Shown: piece after piece, positions 9,080 to 17,396 of the stretch
How the letters are laid out: each line of letters starts with the position of its first letter
Numbering within the stretch: position 1 is the stretch's first letter
Source of the DNA: an uncultured Campylobacter sp.
Lineage (GTDB): Bacteria > Campylobacterota > Campylobacteria > Campylobacterales > Campylobacteraceae
Length of the DNA stretch: 59,537 bases
Assembly (NCBI GenBank): GCA_947090385.1
Contig: CAMUNZ010000002.1
Span: forward strand, 1-59,537
Reading direction: 5' to 3'
Translations under genes and position numbers: made by a program
The notes under the pieces: generated by a model
Database searches by the model: none
Seen by the model: only the letters and a program-made list of their open reading frames with translations
What the model was told of the DNA's origin: nothing

Positions 9080-9640
9080 TCATTTTAAAATTCTTGGCAA
9101 GGTTATACCTTTTTGATTCTGATATTTTCCTTTTTTATCGGCATAATTTACCTCGCAAACCTCATCGCCTTCTAAAAATAAAACTTGCGCTATTCCTTCA
9201 TTTGCATAAATTTTTGCTGGCAAAGGCGTTGTGTTTGAAATTTCAATCGTGATATGTCCTTCAAATCCAGGCTCAAATGGTGTGACATTTACGATAATTC
9301 CGCACCTTGCATAAGTACTTTTACCAAGACAGATCGCAAGAACATTTTTTGGCATTTTAAAATACTCAACTGTTCTAGCTAAGGCAAACGAATTTGGTGG
9401 CACTATGCAAACATCGCCTTGAAAATTTACAACATTTTGTTTATTAAAATTCTTAGGATCGACAACAGTTCCGCCGATATTTGTAAAAATTTGAAACTCA
9501 TTTGCCACTCTTATATCATATCCGTAACTGCTAAGTCCATAACTAACGACTCCGACGCTGATATTTTCTTCGCAAAATGGCTCTATCATTTGATTTTTTA
9601 AACTCTGTTCTCTTATCCATCTATCATTTTTTAATCCCAT
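9080..9640 (-). CDS. dcd: dCTP deaminase
   Basis: Deaminates dCTP to dUTP, supplying dUMP for thymidylate synthesis. The 186-residue length matches the homotrimeric monofunctional enzyme. The active-site region [12 protein letters not shown] (about residues 110-121) and the conserved [13 protein letters not shown] segment (about 136-148), which holds the catalytic glutamate, are present. It is first in a minus-strand operon with topA, yfcE and an antiporter, and divergent from accB. The 211-base gap to accB is A/T-rich and must hold promoters for both directions. Confidence 0.95.
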   Translation of the reverse strand: MGLKNDRWIREQSLKNQMIEPFCEENISVGVVSYGLSSYGYDIRVANEFQIFTNIGGTVVDPKNFNKQNVVNFQGDVCIVPPNSFALARTVEYFKMPKNVLAICLGKSTYARCGIIVNVTPFEPGFEGHITIEISNTTPLPAKIYANEGIAQVLFLEGDEVCEVNYADKKGKYQNQKGITLPRILK

Positions 9641-9810
9641 ATTTTGTCCTTAATAAAATTTTGGATTATAACAAAAAGAAATTCATTATTATCGTTTAAA
9701 ATTTTAAATTTTTTCTTAAAAATATAAAAACAAATTTTCATTTTTAAGTCAAATTTTAATTTTTTGTTATGAAAATATTTAACATTTTTTTGAATTTACT
9801 AAAAATTTGC

Positions 9811-9816
9811 TAGAAT
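9811..9816 (+). promoter_or_regulatory. Probable accBC promoter (extended -10)
   Basis: TAGAAT preceded by TGC forms an extended -10 element 36 bases before the accB ATG. The upstream 100 bases are rich in runs of T and A. A ribosome-binding site, AGGAG at 9837-9841, follows. Confidence 0.5.
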
Positions 9817-9851
9817 ATCAGGCTTGAAAAATTTTTAGGAGAATTTTTATT

Positions 9852-10298
9852 ATGAAACAAAACGAAATTGAAGAATTATTAAAATTTTTTGATACAACTG
9901 AACTTAGCAAATTAAAAATAAAAGATGGCAATGGTTTTGAAATCGAAATTGAAAAAAAGATAACAAAACCAACCGAAAATGAAGTTGCACCAGCGCCGCA
10001 AGCTTGTTCGCCGATAAATTTAAATCTTACAACAAACGCAGTTGCATCGGAAAAACCAAAAGATACAATAAACTCGCCTATGGTCGGAACATTTTATCAA
10101 TCTCCAAGTCCAGGCGCGAAACCTTTTGTAAAAGCTGGACAAAATGTCAAAAAAGGCGAGGTTGTAGCGATTATTGAAGCTATGAAAATTATGAATGAAA
10201 TTGAAGCAGAATTTGATTGTAGAATTACTGAAATTTTAGTAAGCGACGGATCGCCTGTGGAATACGCTATGCCACTATTTGCAGTGGAGAAATTATAA
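9852..10298 (+). CDS. accB: Biotin carboxyl carrier protein of acetyl-CoA carboxylase
   Basis: Carries the biotin that shuttles carboxyl groups for malonyl-CoA synthesis. The 148 residues comprise a helical N-terminus, an alanine/proline/threonine linker (about 38-72) and the biotinyl domain (about 74-148). The biotinylated lysine is Lys112 in EAMKIMNEIEAE; the usual MKM is MKI here. The thumb segment SPSPGAKPF, present in type AccB proteins, is at about 84-92. The stop overlaps the accC start by one base (TAATG), so translation is coupled. Confidence 0.96.
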   Translation: MKQNEIEELLKFFDTTELSKLKIKDGNGFEIEIEKKITKPTENEVAPAPQACSPINLNLTTNAVASEKPKDTINSPMVGTFYQSPSPGAKPFVKAGQNVKKGEVVAIIEAMKIMNEIEAEFDCRITEILVSDGSPVEYAMPLFAVEKL

Positions 10299-11632
10299 TG
10301 GAAATTAAAAGAATTTTAATCGCAAATCGCGGTGAGATAGCACTTCGAGCTCTTAGAACTATACAAGAAATGGGAAAAGAAGCGATTGTGATTCATTCAA
10401 CTGCCGATAGCGAAGCACTTTATGTAAAATACGCCGATGCTAGTATTTGCGTAGGAGGTCCAAGAAGTAGCGATAGCTATTTAAATATTCCTTCGATTAT
10501 TTCAGCTGCGCATATTAGCGGAGCGGATGCAATTTTTCCTGGATACGGATTTTTAAGCGAAAATCAAAATTTCGTCGAAATTTGTGAAAAAGAAGAGATA
10601 AAATTTATCGGTCCTAGCGTATCTGCAATGGCTTTAATGAGCGATAAAAGTAAAGCAAAACAAATGATGAAAAGGGCTGGGATTCCAGTAGTTCCAGGAA
10701 GCGATGGCGCAATATCAGATATTGAAACTGCTAAAAAATTAGCAAATGAAATAGGCTATCCCGTGATGATAAAAGCAGCAGCCGGTGGTGGCGGTCGTGG
10801 AATGCGCGTAGTAAATAAAGAAAACGAATTGGAAAAAAATTATTGGTCGGCAGAGAGCGAAGCTGTGAGCGCATTTGGCGATGGAACTATGTATATGGAA
10901 AAATATATAGGAAATCCTAGACACATAGAAGTGCAAATTTTAGGCGATGAACACGGAAATGTCGTCCATATCGGCGAAAGAGATTGCTCTTTACAAAGAA
11001 GACATCAAAAATTGATAGAAGAAAGTCCAGCTTGTTTATTGGATGAAAAAACTAGGGAAAAACTTCACAATACAGCAATTCGCGCAGCAAAAGCAATAAA
11101 TTATTCTGGTGCTGGAACATTTGAATTTTTATATGACAGAAATACGAATGAGTTTTATTTCATAGAGATGAATACGCGTTTGCAAGTTGAGCATTGTGTA
11201 AGCGAAATGGTAAGCGGACTTGATTTGATTGAATGGATGATAAGAATTGCGCAAGGCGAAAAACTTTTACCACAAAATGGAATTAAATTAAGCGGTCATG
11301 CGATTGAGTGCAGGATTACAGCCGAAGATCCAAAAAGTTTCGTCCCAAGTCCTGGAAAAATTACAAAATATGTCGCACCAGGCGGTAGAAATGTAAGAAT
11401 GGATAGCCATATTTTTGAGGGTTATTCTGTGCCACCTTTTTATGATAGTATGATTGGAAAATTGATCGTTTATGATAAAAATCGTGAAAGAGCAATCGCT
11501 AAAATGCGAGTTGCGCTTGATGAATTAATCGTCCAAGGTATAAAAACAACAAGAGATTTTCATAGATTGATGATGGACAATAAAGACTTTTTGACAAACA
11601 ACTACGATACAAATTACCTTTCAAGACATTAA
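10298..11632 (+). CDS. accC: Biotin carboxylase of acetyl-CoA carboxylase
   Basis: Carboxylates the AccB biotin using ATP and bicarbonate. The 444-residue length is normal. It has the biotin carboxylase N-domain (IANRGEIALRA near residue 8), the glycine-rich ATP-grasp loop GGGGRGMRVV (about 163-172) and the catalytic MNTRLQVEHCVSE block (about 289-301) with the conserved Arg and Glu. It is translationally coupled to accB. The stop codon lies inside the left arm of a strong terminator hairpin, so the operon ends here. Confidence 0.97.
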   Translation: MEIKRILIANRGEIALRALRTIQEMGKEAIVIHSTADSEALYVKYADASICVGGPRSSDSYLNIPSIISAAHISGADAIFPGYGFLSENQNFVEICEKEEIKFIGPSVSAMALMSDKSKAKQMMKRAGIPVVPGSDGAISDIETAKKLANEIGYPVMIKAAAGGGGRGMRVVNKENELEKNYWSAESEAVSAFGDGTMYMEKYIGNPRHIEVQILGDEHGNVVHIGERDCSLQRRHQKLIEESPACLLDEKTREKLHNTAIRAAKAINYSGAGTFEFLYDRNTNEFYFIEMNTRLQVEHCVSEMVSGLDLIEWMIRIAQGEKLLPQNGIKLSGHAIECRITAEDPKSFVPSPGKITKYVAPGGRNVRMDSHIFEGYSVPPFYDSMIGKLIVYDKNRERAIAKMRVALDELIVQGIKTTRDFHRLMMDNKDFLTNNYDTNYLSRH

Positions 11633-11667
11633 ATTTTGATCTCTTTTGAGATCAAAATTTAATTTTT
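11629..11667 (+). terminator. Rho-independent terminator of accBC
   Basis: A perfect 15-bp inverted repeat (arms 11629-11643 and 11648-11662) closes on a TTTT loop and is followed by a TTTTT run. The accC TAA (11630-11632) is inside the left arm. The structure separates the acc pair from the hyf operon. Confidence 0.9.
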
Positions 11668-11810
11668 ACAAGATTAAATTTTTACATTTTTGCGCATTAT
11701 TTTTAAAAAAATAAGATTTTTATATGAAATTAAGTTTTAAAACAAAATTTTAAATATTTTTGTATCTATTTCAGCATAAATTTTAAAATTCTTTGTTACA
11801 TTTTGCAACT

Positions 11811-11816
11811 TATATT
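11811..11816 (+). promoter_or_regulatory. Candidate hyf operon -10 box
   Basis: TATATT lies 23 bases upstream of hyfA, downstream of about 150 bases of T-rich spacer. A ribosome-binding site (AAAGAGG, near 11827-11833) follows. I looked for a -24/-12 sigma-54 element, as FhlA-controlled enterobacterial hyf/hyc operons have, and did not find a correctly spaced one. The assignment is weak. Confidence 0.3.
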
Positions 11817-11838
11817 AATTTAAGAGAAAGAGGCAATT

Positions 11839-12408
11839 ATGTCGAAGAATAACAAATTCGTTATATGTAACCCCGCTCTTTGTATCGCCTGTAATGCCTG
11901 TGAAAAAGCCTGTGTAAAAAATGCTTATGCAAGAGGAAGTTTAAATCAAAAAAGACTTGATGTTTTAAAGCTTGAAAACGGAAAAATGCCAAATCAATGC
12001 AGACACTGCGATGATTCACCTTGCGCAAATATTTGCCCAACTTCTGCTTTAAAAATCGAAAATTCACAAGTTACAATCACAGAGCAAATTTGCATAGGAT
12101 GCAAATTATGCGTTTTAGCCTGTCCTTACGGAGCGATTTACGCTGGGGCTGATTTAATTCCTTCGATAAAAGATGAAGCAAATTTAGAAATCGGTTGCGT
12201 TACCGGAAGAAAATCAATAGCCGTAAAATGCGATTTATGCGCAAAAAGAGAAGCTGGACCTGCTTGTGTTGAAGTTTGTCCAAAAGGAGCTTTGATAATG
12301 TTTGATCCAGTAAGCAAAAATCATAAATTTGGTAAAAAATTAAAAGCCGATGTAAGCGAATTTGTAGCAAAAATTTTGGGCGAAAAATCCGCAAATTTGG
12401 AGGCATAA
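11839..12408 (+). CDS. hyfA: Hydrogenase-4 electron-transfer subunit HyfA-like, four [4Fe-4S]
   Basis: A 189-residue ferredoxin-like protein with sixteen cysteines arranged for four [4Fe-4S] clusters: CIACNACEKAC (start), CRHCDDSPCANIC (middle), CIGCKLCVLAC (about residues 94-104), and CDLC...CVEVC (about 134-150). It resembles HyfA/HycB/HydN, the polyferredoxins that pass electrons between formate dehydrogenase or another donor and the hydrogenase. It is the first gene of the hyf operon and ends directly against the hyfB start. The electron donor is unknown because no formate dehydrogenase gene is beside it. Confidence 0.85.
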   Translation: MSKNNKFVICNPALCIACNACEKACVKNAYARGSLNQKRLDVLKLENGKMPNQCRHCDDSPCANICPTSALKIENSQVTITEQICIGCKLCVLACPYGAIYAGADLIPSIKDEANLEIGCVTGRKSIAVKCDLCAKREAGPACVEVCPKGALIMFDPVSKNHKFGKKLKADVSEFVAKILGEKSANLEA

Positions 12409-14349
12409 ATGGCAAATTTATTTATAATGTATTTTTTGCTTATAATTTTGAGTTTAGTTTGTTATAAAAAAGAAAGATTAGGTTTAATTCTCGGATTTGG
12501 CGGTTGCGCTGTGGCTAGTTTAAGCGGAGTTATTTCTTTTTTTGTAAATTTAGAAGGAATTTGGAGTTTTTCACTTTTTGGAAATTTTTTATTTTCTCCA
12601 AAATTTGGTGGTGGAATGCTTGAAAATTTCTTCTGTTTTTTAATAACTTTTATAGGATTTTTGGGTGCTATTTTTTCATTTGGATACGTAACACATTTTA
12701 AAGAAAAAGCAAATTTATCTGTATTTTCGGCGCTTTATAACGCATTTATATTGTCCATGCTTTTAGTAATTACTTCAAAAAATATTTGGAGTTTTATAGT
12801 TTTATGGGAAATAATGACCCTTGTTTCGGCGCTTTTCATTTACATAAATGATTTTTTAAAAGAGAATTTAAAAACAATCATGATTTATATAGGAATAGCA
12901 CAAGTTGGTGCTTTCTGTATGATTTTAGCGTTTATGATTTTAGCCGCAAATTCAGGAAGTTTTGAATTTAAATCTACAAATTCTATTGAAAATGGCATGA
13001 ATTTGGTGATTTTTATGCTGTTTTTGATAGGTTTTGGAAGTAAGGCTGGAATTTGGCCTTTTCACGTTTGGTTGTCGATGACACATCCGATGGTGCCGTC
13101 AAATATTTCAGCATTGATGAGCGGAATTATGCTAAAAGTTGCTATTTTTGCGTTTATAAAATTCACGCTTTTATTGCAAATTACCACGACTATGGCTTAT
13201 ATTACAATATTTTTTGGAAGCATAAGCGCAGTTTTTGGAATTTTATACGGAGTTATCGACAACGATTACAAAAAAGCGATTGCTTACAGTTCGATTGAAA
13301 ATATCGGGATAATTTTTATAGCGATCGGCGTTGGATTTTACGGCATAGCGATTGAAAATGAAATAGTCACGATTATGGGATTTTTAGCCGCTTTATTTCA
13401 TTCATTAAATCACGCCATTTTTAAATCACTTTTATTTTTTACAACAGGACTTATTTTAAGTTTTACAGACACAAGAGATATGAATAAATTTGGCGGACTT
13501 CATAAAAAAATGCCGATAACATCTTTTTCATTTTTAATCGGTGCGATGGCAGTTTGCGCATTGCCACCGTTAAATGGTTTTATAAGCGAATGGATTTTAT
13601 TTCAAAGTATAATTCAAAGTGCATCAAATTTTGGCGTAATGTCTCGTTTTATGATGGTTTTAGCGCTTTTAAGTATCGGCGTGGCTGGAACTTTAGCAAT
13701 TATGTCGTTTGTAAAAATTTATTCGTCTATATTTTTAGGAAAACCACGAAATTTAGAAATTTATAAAAAAGCAAACGAAAAAAGTAAATCTATGCTTTTT
13801 GTAGTAATTGTTTTAGCGATTTTGTGCATTTTGATAGGAATTTTCTCAAATTTTGTGATAGATAAAATTTTATTAATTATAAATTCTGTTTTTGAAACGG
13901 TAAATTCTTTAGAAGATATAAATTTCGTATCAAATAAAATTATTTTAGCAATCTTATTTGGCTTTGGAATTTTCGCTATAATTTTACTTTTTATATTTAA
14001 GGCAAATCATGCAAAACCTAGAATCACAGAGCCTTGGGCTTGCGGTTTTAGATACAATTCAAACATGCAAATTTCATCAAGCCCATTTACTGGAGATTTA
14101 AGAAAACTTTTTAAATTTTTTTATAAAACTAAAAATAAACTTTATCAAAACGGATATTTTGGCGAAACTAAATTTGAAAGCAAAACAATCGAATTTTCTA
14201 TGGCAAAATTTTATGAACCTTTGATATCAAAAACGGCTAAATTTGCTGATTTTATCGGATTTATACAAAATGGAAAAACAAATATTTACGTGCTTTATAT
14301 TTTGATTTATTTATGCGTTATGTTTACTTTCTCTTATTATGTTTTTTAG
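12409..14349 (+). CDS. hyfB: Hydrogenase-4 membrane subunit HyfB (NuoL/antiporter-like)
   Basis: A 646-residue polytopic protein related to HyfB/HycC and to the NuoL/MrpA antiporter-like subunits of complex I. About 16 hydrophobic segments are visible. Hallmarks are the conserved Glu in the VLWEIMTLVSAL segment (about residues 128-139), the lysine-bearing GIWPFHVWLSMTHP loop near 210-223, DNDYKKAIAYSSIENIG near 284-300, and HAIFKSLLFF. These residues form the proton pathway in related complexes. It is slightly shorter than E. coli HyfB (about 672). It starts immediately after the hyfA stop, so translation is probably coupled. Confidence 0.88.
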   Translation: MANLFIMYFLLIILSLVCYKKERLGLILGFGGCAVASLSGVISFFVNLEGIWSFSLFGNFLFSPKFGGGMLENFFCFLITFIGFLGAIFSFGYVTHFKEKANLSVFSALYNAFILSMLLVITSKNIWSFIVLWEIMTLVSALFIYINDFLKENLKTIMIYIGIAQVGAFCMILAFMILAANSGSFEFKSTNSIENGMNLVIFMLFLIGFGSKAGIWPFHVWLSMTHPMVPSNISALMSGIMLKVAIFAFIKFTLLLQITTTMAYITIFFGSISAVFGILYGVIDNDYKKAIAYSSIENIGIIFIAIGVGFYGIAIENEIVTIMGFLAALFHSLNHAIFKSLLFFTTGLILSFTDTRDMNKFGGLHKKMPITSFSFLIGAMAVCALPPLNGFISEWILFQSIIQSASNFGVMSRFMMVLALLSIGVAGTLAIMSFVKIYSSIFLGKPRNLEIYKKANEKSKSMLFVVIVLAILCILIGIFSNFVIDKILLIINSVFETVNSLEDINFVSNKIILAILFGFGIFAIILLFIFKANHAKPRITEPWACGFRYNSNMQISSSPFTGDLRKLFKFFYKTKNKLYQNGYFGETKFESKTIEFSMAKFYEPLISKTAKFADFIGFIQNGKTNIYVLYILIYLCVMFTFSYYVF

Positions 14350-14357
14350 GAGTTAAA

Positions 14358-15272
14358 ATGGAAATTTTAAACATGTTTTTTCAATTGATTTTACTTTTAA
14401 TTTTTGCTCCTTTTTTTGACGGATATGCTAGAAAAATCCGTGCAAAATATCAATCTCGCATCGGAGTGCCGATTTATCAAACTTATTTAGATCTTTATAA
14501 ATTAATATCTCGCTATAGAACTATGCCGGATTTTTCAAATCCAATTTTTATAATCGTGCCTTTTTTACTTTTTGCTTTAAGTGCGACTATGTTTTGTGCT
14601 TTGCCGATTATGTATAATGGCGAAATTTTAAGTAAATTTTCAAATATTTTTGTGATTTTATATTTGGGCGCGTTTTTTAGATTTGTTTTTGCAATCGTTG
14701 GCGTAGATAGTGCAAATCCTTTTGCTGGAATTGGATCAAGTAGAGAAGTTATGATGGGAATTTATGTCGAGCCTGTGATTATTTTATCGCTTTGCGTAAT
14801 CATGTTTGGCACAGGATCTAGCTCTTTAATCGAGATAAAAAATTCTATTTTAAAAGGCGATTTTGGATATTTTACGCCGTCTTTTGCGATTAGTTGTATC
14901 GCTTTTGCTTGGGCTATGTATATAGAACTCGGAAGAAAACCTTACGATTTAGCAGAAGCCGAACAAGAATTGCAAGAAGCAGTTTTAAGCGAATATAGCG
15001 GACGAGATTTAGCATTAATACAAATTTCGATGATAATAAAACAATTTACAATGATAGGATTTTTGTTAATTTTATTTTTGCCTTTTAATTTCTCAAATCC
15101 ATTTATAAATGGAATTTGTTTTATTTTACTTGCTGGAATTTTGTATATTTTAGCGATTTTTATAGACAATTTTAGTGCAAGATTTAAAATCGCAAATTCT
15201 GTAAATTTTAGCATCGCAATCGCTTTAATTATAGCTTTTATCGCAACTTTATTATTTATTCTTGGAGTTTAA
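14358..15272 (+). CDS. hyfC: Hydrogenase-4 membrane subunit HyfC (NuoH-like)
   Basis: A 304-residue membrane protein of the NuoH/HyfC/HycD family, the subunit that joins the hydrogenase peripheral arm to the membrane. Conserved cytoplasmic-loop elements are visible: KIRAKYQSRIGVPIYQTYLDLYKL near the N-terminus, GIGSSREVMMGIYVEP (about 122-137), and ELGRKPYDLAEAEQELQE (about 191-208) with the acidic cluster at the quinone-like cavity entrance. I chose ATG 14358 because an AGGAGT ribosome-binding site (14348-14353) precedes it; a further-upstream in-frame ATG would overlap hyfB. HyfD, next in E. coli, is absent. Confidence 0.9.
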   Translation: MEILNMFFQLILLLIFAPFFDGYARKIRAKYQSRIGVPIYQTYLDLYKLISRYRTMPDFSNPIFIIVPFLLFALSATMFCALPIMYNGEILSKFSNIFVILYLGAFFRFVFAIVGVDSANPFAGIGSSREVMMGIYVEPVIILSLCVIMFGTGSSSLIEIKNSILKGDFGYFTPSFAISCIAFAWAMYIELGRKPYDLAEAEQELQEAVLSEYSGRDLALIQISMIIKQFTMIGFLLILFLPFNFSNPFINGICFILLAGILYILAIFIDNFSARFKIANSVNFSIAIALIIAFIATLLFILGV

Positions 15273-15273
15273 A

Positions 15274-15912
15274 ATGATCGAAGCTTTTACAATTTTTATG
15301 ATGATAACCGCCGTTTTAGTTTTTGCATTAAGAAAATATAAAAAATCGATATTTTTTTACCAAATTCAAACTGCTTTTTTAATAGCTATTTTTTTAAGCA
15401 TTTACACAAATAACGACATAAAAGAGCTTTTATCTTGGAGCATAATCGCATTTTTTACAAAATTTATCTTCGTTCCGACATTGCTTTATTTTTTGATAAA
15501 AAAATTAAATTGTATAAACGAAACAACGCCGATTGGCGGATTTTTTGTATCGCCATTAATCGCTGTTAGTTTTTCTTTCGCATTTGCAGTTGCGCTTTAT
15601 TCTATTTTTAAAAATTTTGCTTTGATAAATCAAATGCTACCTTTGATAGCTTGCGGTTTTTTATTTAGCATGGGAATTTGTGGATTTATTTTAAGAACAT
15701 CTTTTATAAAACAAATTTTAGCTTATTGTTTGATAGAAAACGGAATTCATCTTTGCCTTGCTTTAATGGCTTACAACGCTCACGAAATAGTTGAAATTGG
15801 AATTTTAACCGACGCGATTTTTGCCGTTATTATAATGTCGATTTTAGCGATTAGATTTAACAAATCTTTTGAAACATTAGATGTCACAAATGCTTCGCAA
15901 TTAAAAGGTTAA
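15274..15912 (+). CDS. hyfE: Hydrogenase-4 membrane subunit HyfE (NuoK-like)
   Basis: A 212-residue protein with about six hydrophobic segments, similar in size and position to E. coli HyfE (about 216). Its C-terminal half (KQILAYCLIENGIHLCLALM, about residues 148-167) resembles NuoK with a buried glutamate in the membrane. The ATG at 15274 follows GGAG at 15264-15267; a TTG at 15262 also opens the frame but would destroy the spacing and overlap hyfC. It starts one base after the hyfC stop. Confidence 0.85.
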   Translation: MIEAFTIFMMITAVLVFALRKYKKSIFFYQIQTAFLIAIFLSIYTNNDIKELLSWSIIAFFTKFIFVPTLLYFLIKKLNCINETTPIGGFFVSPLIAVSFSFAFAVALYSIFKNFALINQMLPLIACGFLFSMGICGFILRTSFIKQILAYCLIENGIHLCLALMAYNAHEIVEIGILTDAIFAVIIMSILAIRFNKSFETLDVTNASQLKG

Positions 15913-15915
15913 ATT

Positions 15916-17385
15916 ATGAAAGAGCTTTTATTTATACAAATTTGTTTTGCAACTATTATGTTTTTTATGCCAAAAAAAATAAAACTTCTAAATTTCGTGC
16001 ATATTCTATTTAGTGCTTTAAATTTAGTTTTGATTATGAAGCTTGTATTTTTAGTTTTAAAAAATGGGGCTTTTTATGAATTTGATGAAATTTTAGGACT
16101 TGACGCACTTGGAGCAGTTTTTTTAACTTTGATAGCAATTACTGGATTTTTAGTAAATTCTTACGCGACAACTTACATGAAATGGGAATTTCAAAGCGGT
16201 CATTACAGCATCAAAACGATAAAAAACTATTTTGCTTTAAGTTATGTTTTTATATTTACAATGACTTTAAGCGCGATTTGCAACAATATCGCAGTTTTAT
16301 GGGCAAGTGTAGAAGCAACCACGCTTTCATCTATATTTTTAGTCGCGATTAGCAAAGATAAAAAATCTATAGAAAGCGGTTATAAATATATAATTTTATG
16401 TTCAATAGGACTTGCTTTTGCGCTTTTTGCTACGATTTTGCTTTATGCTTCAAGTTATTTAAATATGAGTTTAAGTAGCGATGCGATGCTATTTAATAAA
16501 CTTTTGCAAAACGCTAAAAATTTAAATCCAGATGCTATGAAATTAGTTTTTATATTTGCTTTAATCGGCTATGGCACAAAAGCAGGACTTGTACCAACTC
16601 ACACTTGGCTTCCAGATGTTCATGCTCAAGGTCCAGCACCTACTTCTGCTTTACTTTCTGGAATTTTACTAAAATGTGCAATGCTTGCATTGATTAGATT
16701 TTACGCGATTACTGGGCAAGTTTGCGGATTTGATTTTGTTGAAAATTCCATGATAATTAGCGGAACTTTAACTCTATTTTTATCGGCGTTTTTTCTTATA
16801 AGGCAACACGACGTAAAAAGAATGTTTGCTTATCACTCGATCGCACATATGGGCGTTATAGCTTTTGCTCTTGGCGTAGGGACTTTTATCGGCGTATTTG
16901 CGGCGATTTTTCATTGTATGGCGCATAGTTTTACAAAAGCTTTAGCATTTTGTAGCACAGGAAATATAGCAAAAATTTACGGCACAAAAGATATGCACAA
17001 AATGGGTGCCATGATAAGAATCGCACCTCTTACTACGATTTTATTTGGAATTTCTATTTGTTCTTTGGTTGGAGTGCCCGGATTTGCTATTTTTGTAAGC
17101 GAATTTTTGACATTTAAAGCAGCGGCATCATCTGGGCAGTATTTCGCTATGGCTTTATTTGCGATAGCTTTAGCGATTATTTTTATAGCAGATTTTTCAC
17201 ATTTTTTTATGTCAAGTTTCGGAAGAGTAGAAGGAGAGATTAAATTTAATAGCGAAATGAAATTTAGCGAAAATTTACCGCTTATAATTTTTGCTATTTT
17301 ACTAATAACTTTTGGGCTTTACAATGTTGAATGGTTTTTAAAACTCGTAGAAAACGCCGCAACTATCGTTGTGCCAAAAATTTAG
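15916..17385 (+). CDS. hyfF: Hydrogenase-4 membrane subunit HyfF (NuoM/N-like)
   Basis: A 489-residue antiporter-like subunit with about 14 hydrophobic segments. Family signatures are LWASVEATTLSSIFLVA (about residues 129-145) with the essential glutamate, GYGTKAGLVPTHTWLPDVHAQ (about 218-238), and DVKRMFAYHSIAHMG (about 299-313) with HSFTKAL downstream. It would translocate protons or sodium as hydrogen is made or oxidised. E. coli HyfF is somewhat longer (about 526). It begins three bases after hyfE. Together with HyfB it supplies two antiporter-like modules, where E. coli Hyf has three. Confidence 0.9.
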   Translation: MKELLFIQICFATIMFFMPKKIKLLNFVHILFSALNLVLIMKLVFLVLKNGAFYEFDEILGLDALGAVFLTLIAITGFLVNSYATTYMKWEFQSGHYSIKTIKNYFALSYVFIFTMTLSAICNNIAVLWASVEATTLSSIFLVAISKDKKSIESGYKYIILCSIGLAFALFATILLYASSYLNMSLSSDAMLFNKLLQNAKNLNPDAMKLVFIFALIGYGTKAGLVPTHTWLPDVHAQGPAPTSALLSGILLKCAMLALIRFYAITGQVCGFDFVENSMIISGTLTLFLSAFFLIRQHDVKRMFAYHSIAHMGVIAFALGVGTFIGVFAAIFHCMAHSFTKALAFCSTGNIAKIYGTKDMHKMGAMIRIAPLTTILFGISICSLVGVPGFAIFVSEFLTFKAAASSGQYFAMALFAIALAIIFIADFSHFFMSSFGRVEGEIKFNSEMKFSENLPLIIFAILLITFGLYNVEWFLKLVENAATIVVPKI

Positions 17386-17396
17386 AAGGTTAGATT

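Noticed and set aside
11633..11838. Sigma-54 (-24/-12) promoter for the hyf operon
   Set aside because: The sequence TGTTAC...TTGC near 11794-11806 has the wrong spacing and lacks GG/GC invariants.
12409..17385. Reading hyfB-hyfF as complex I (nuo) genes
   Set aside because: The adjacent large subunit keeps both NiFe cysteine pairs, and hyfA, hyfJ and a hydrogenase protease are present, so it is a hydrogenase operon.
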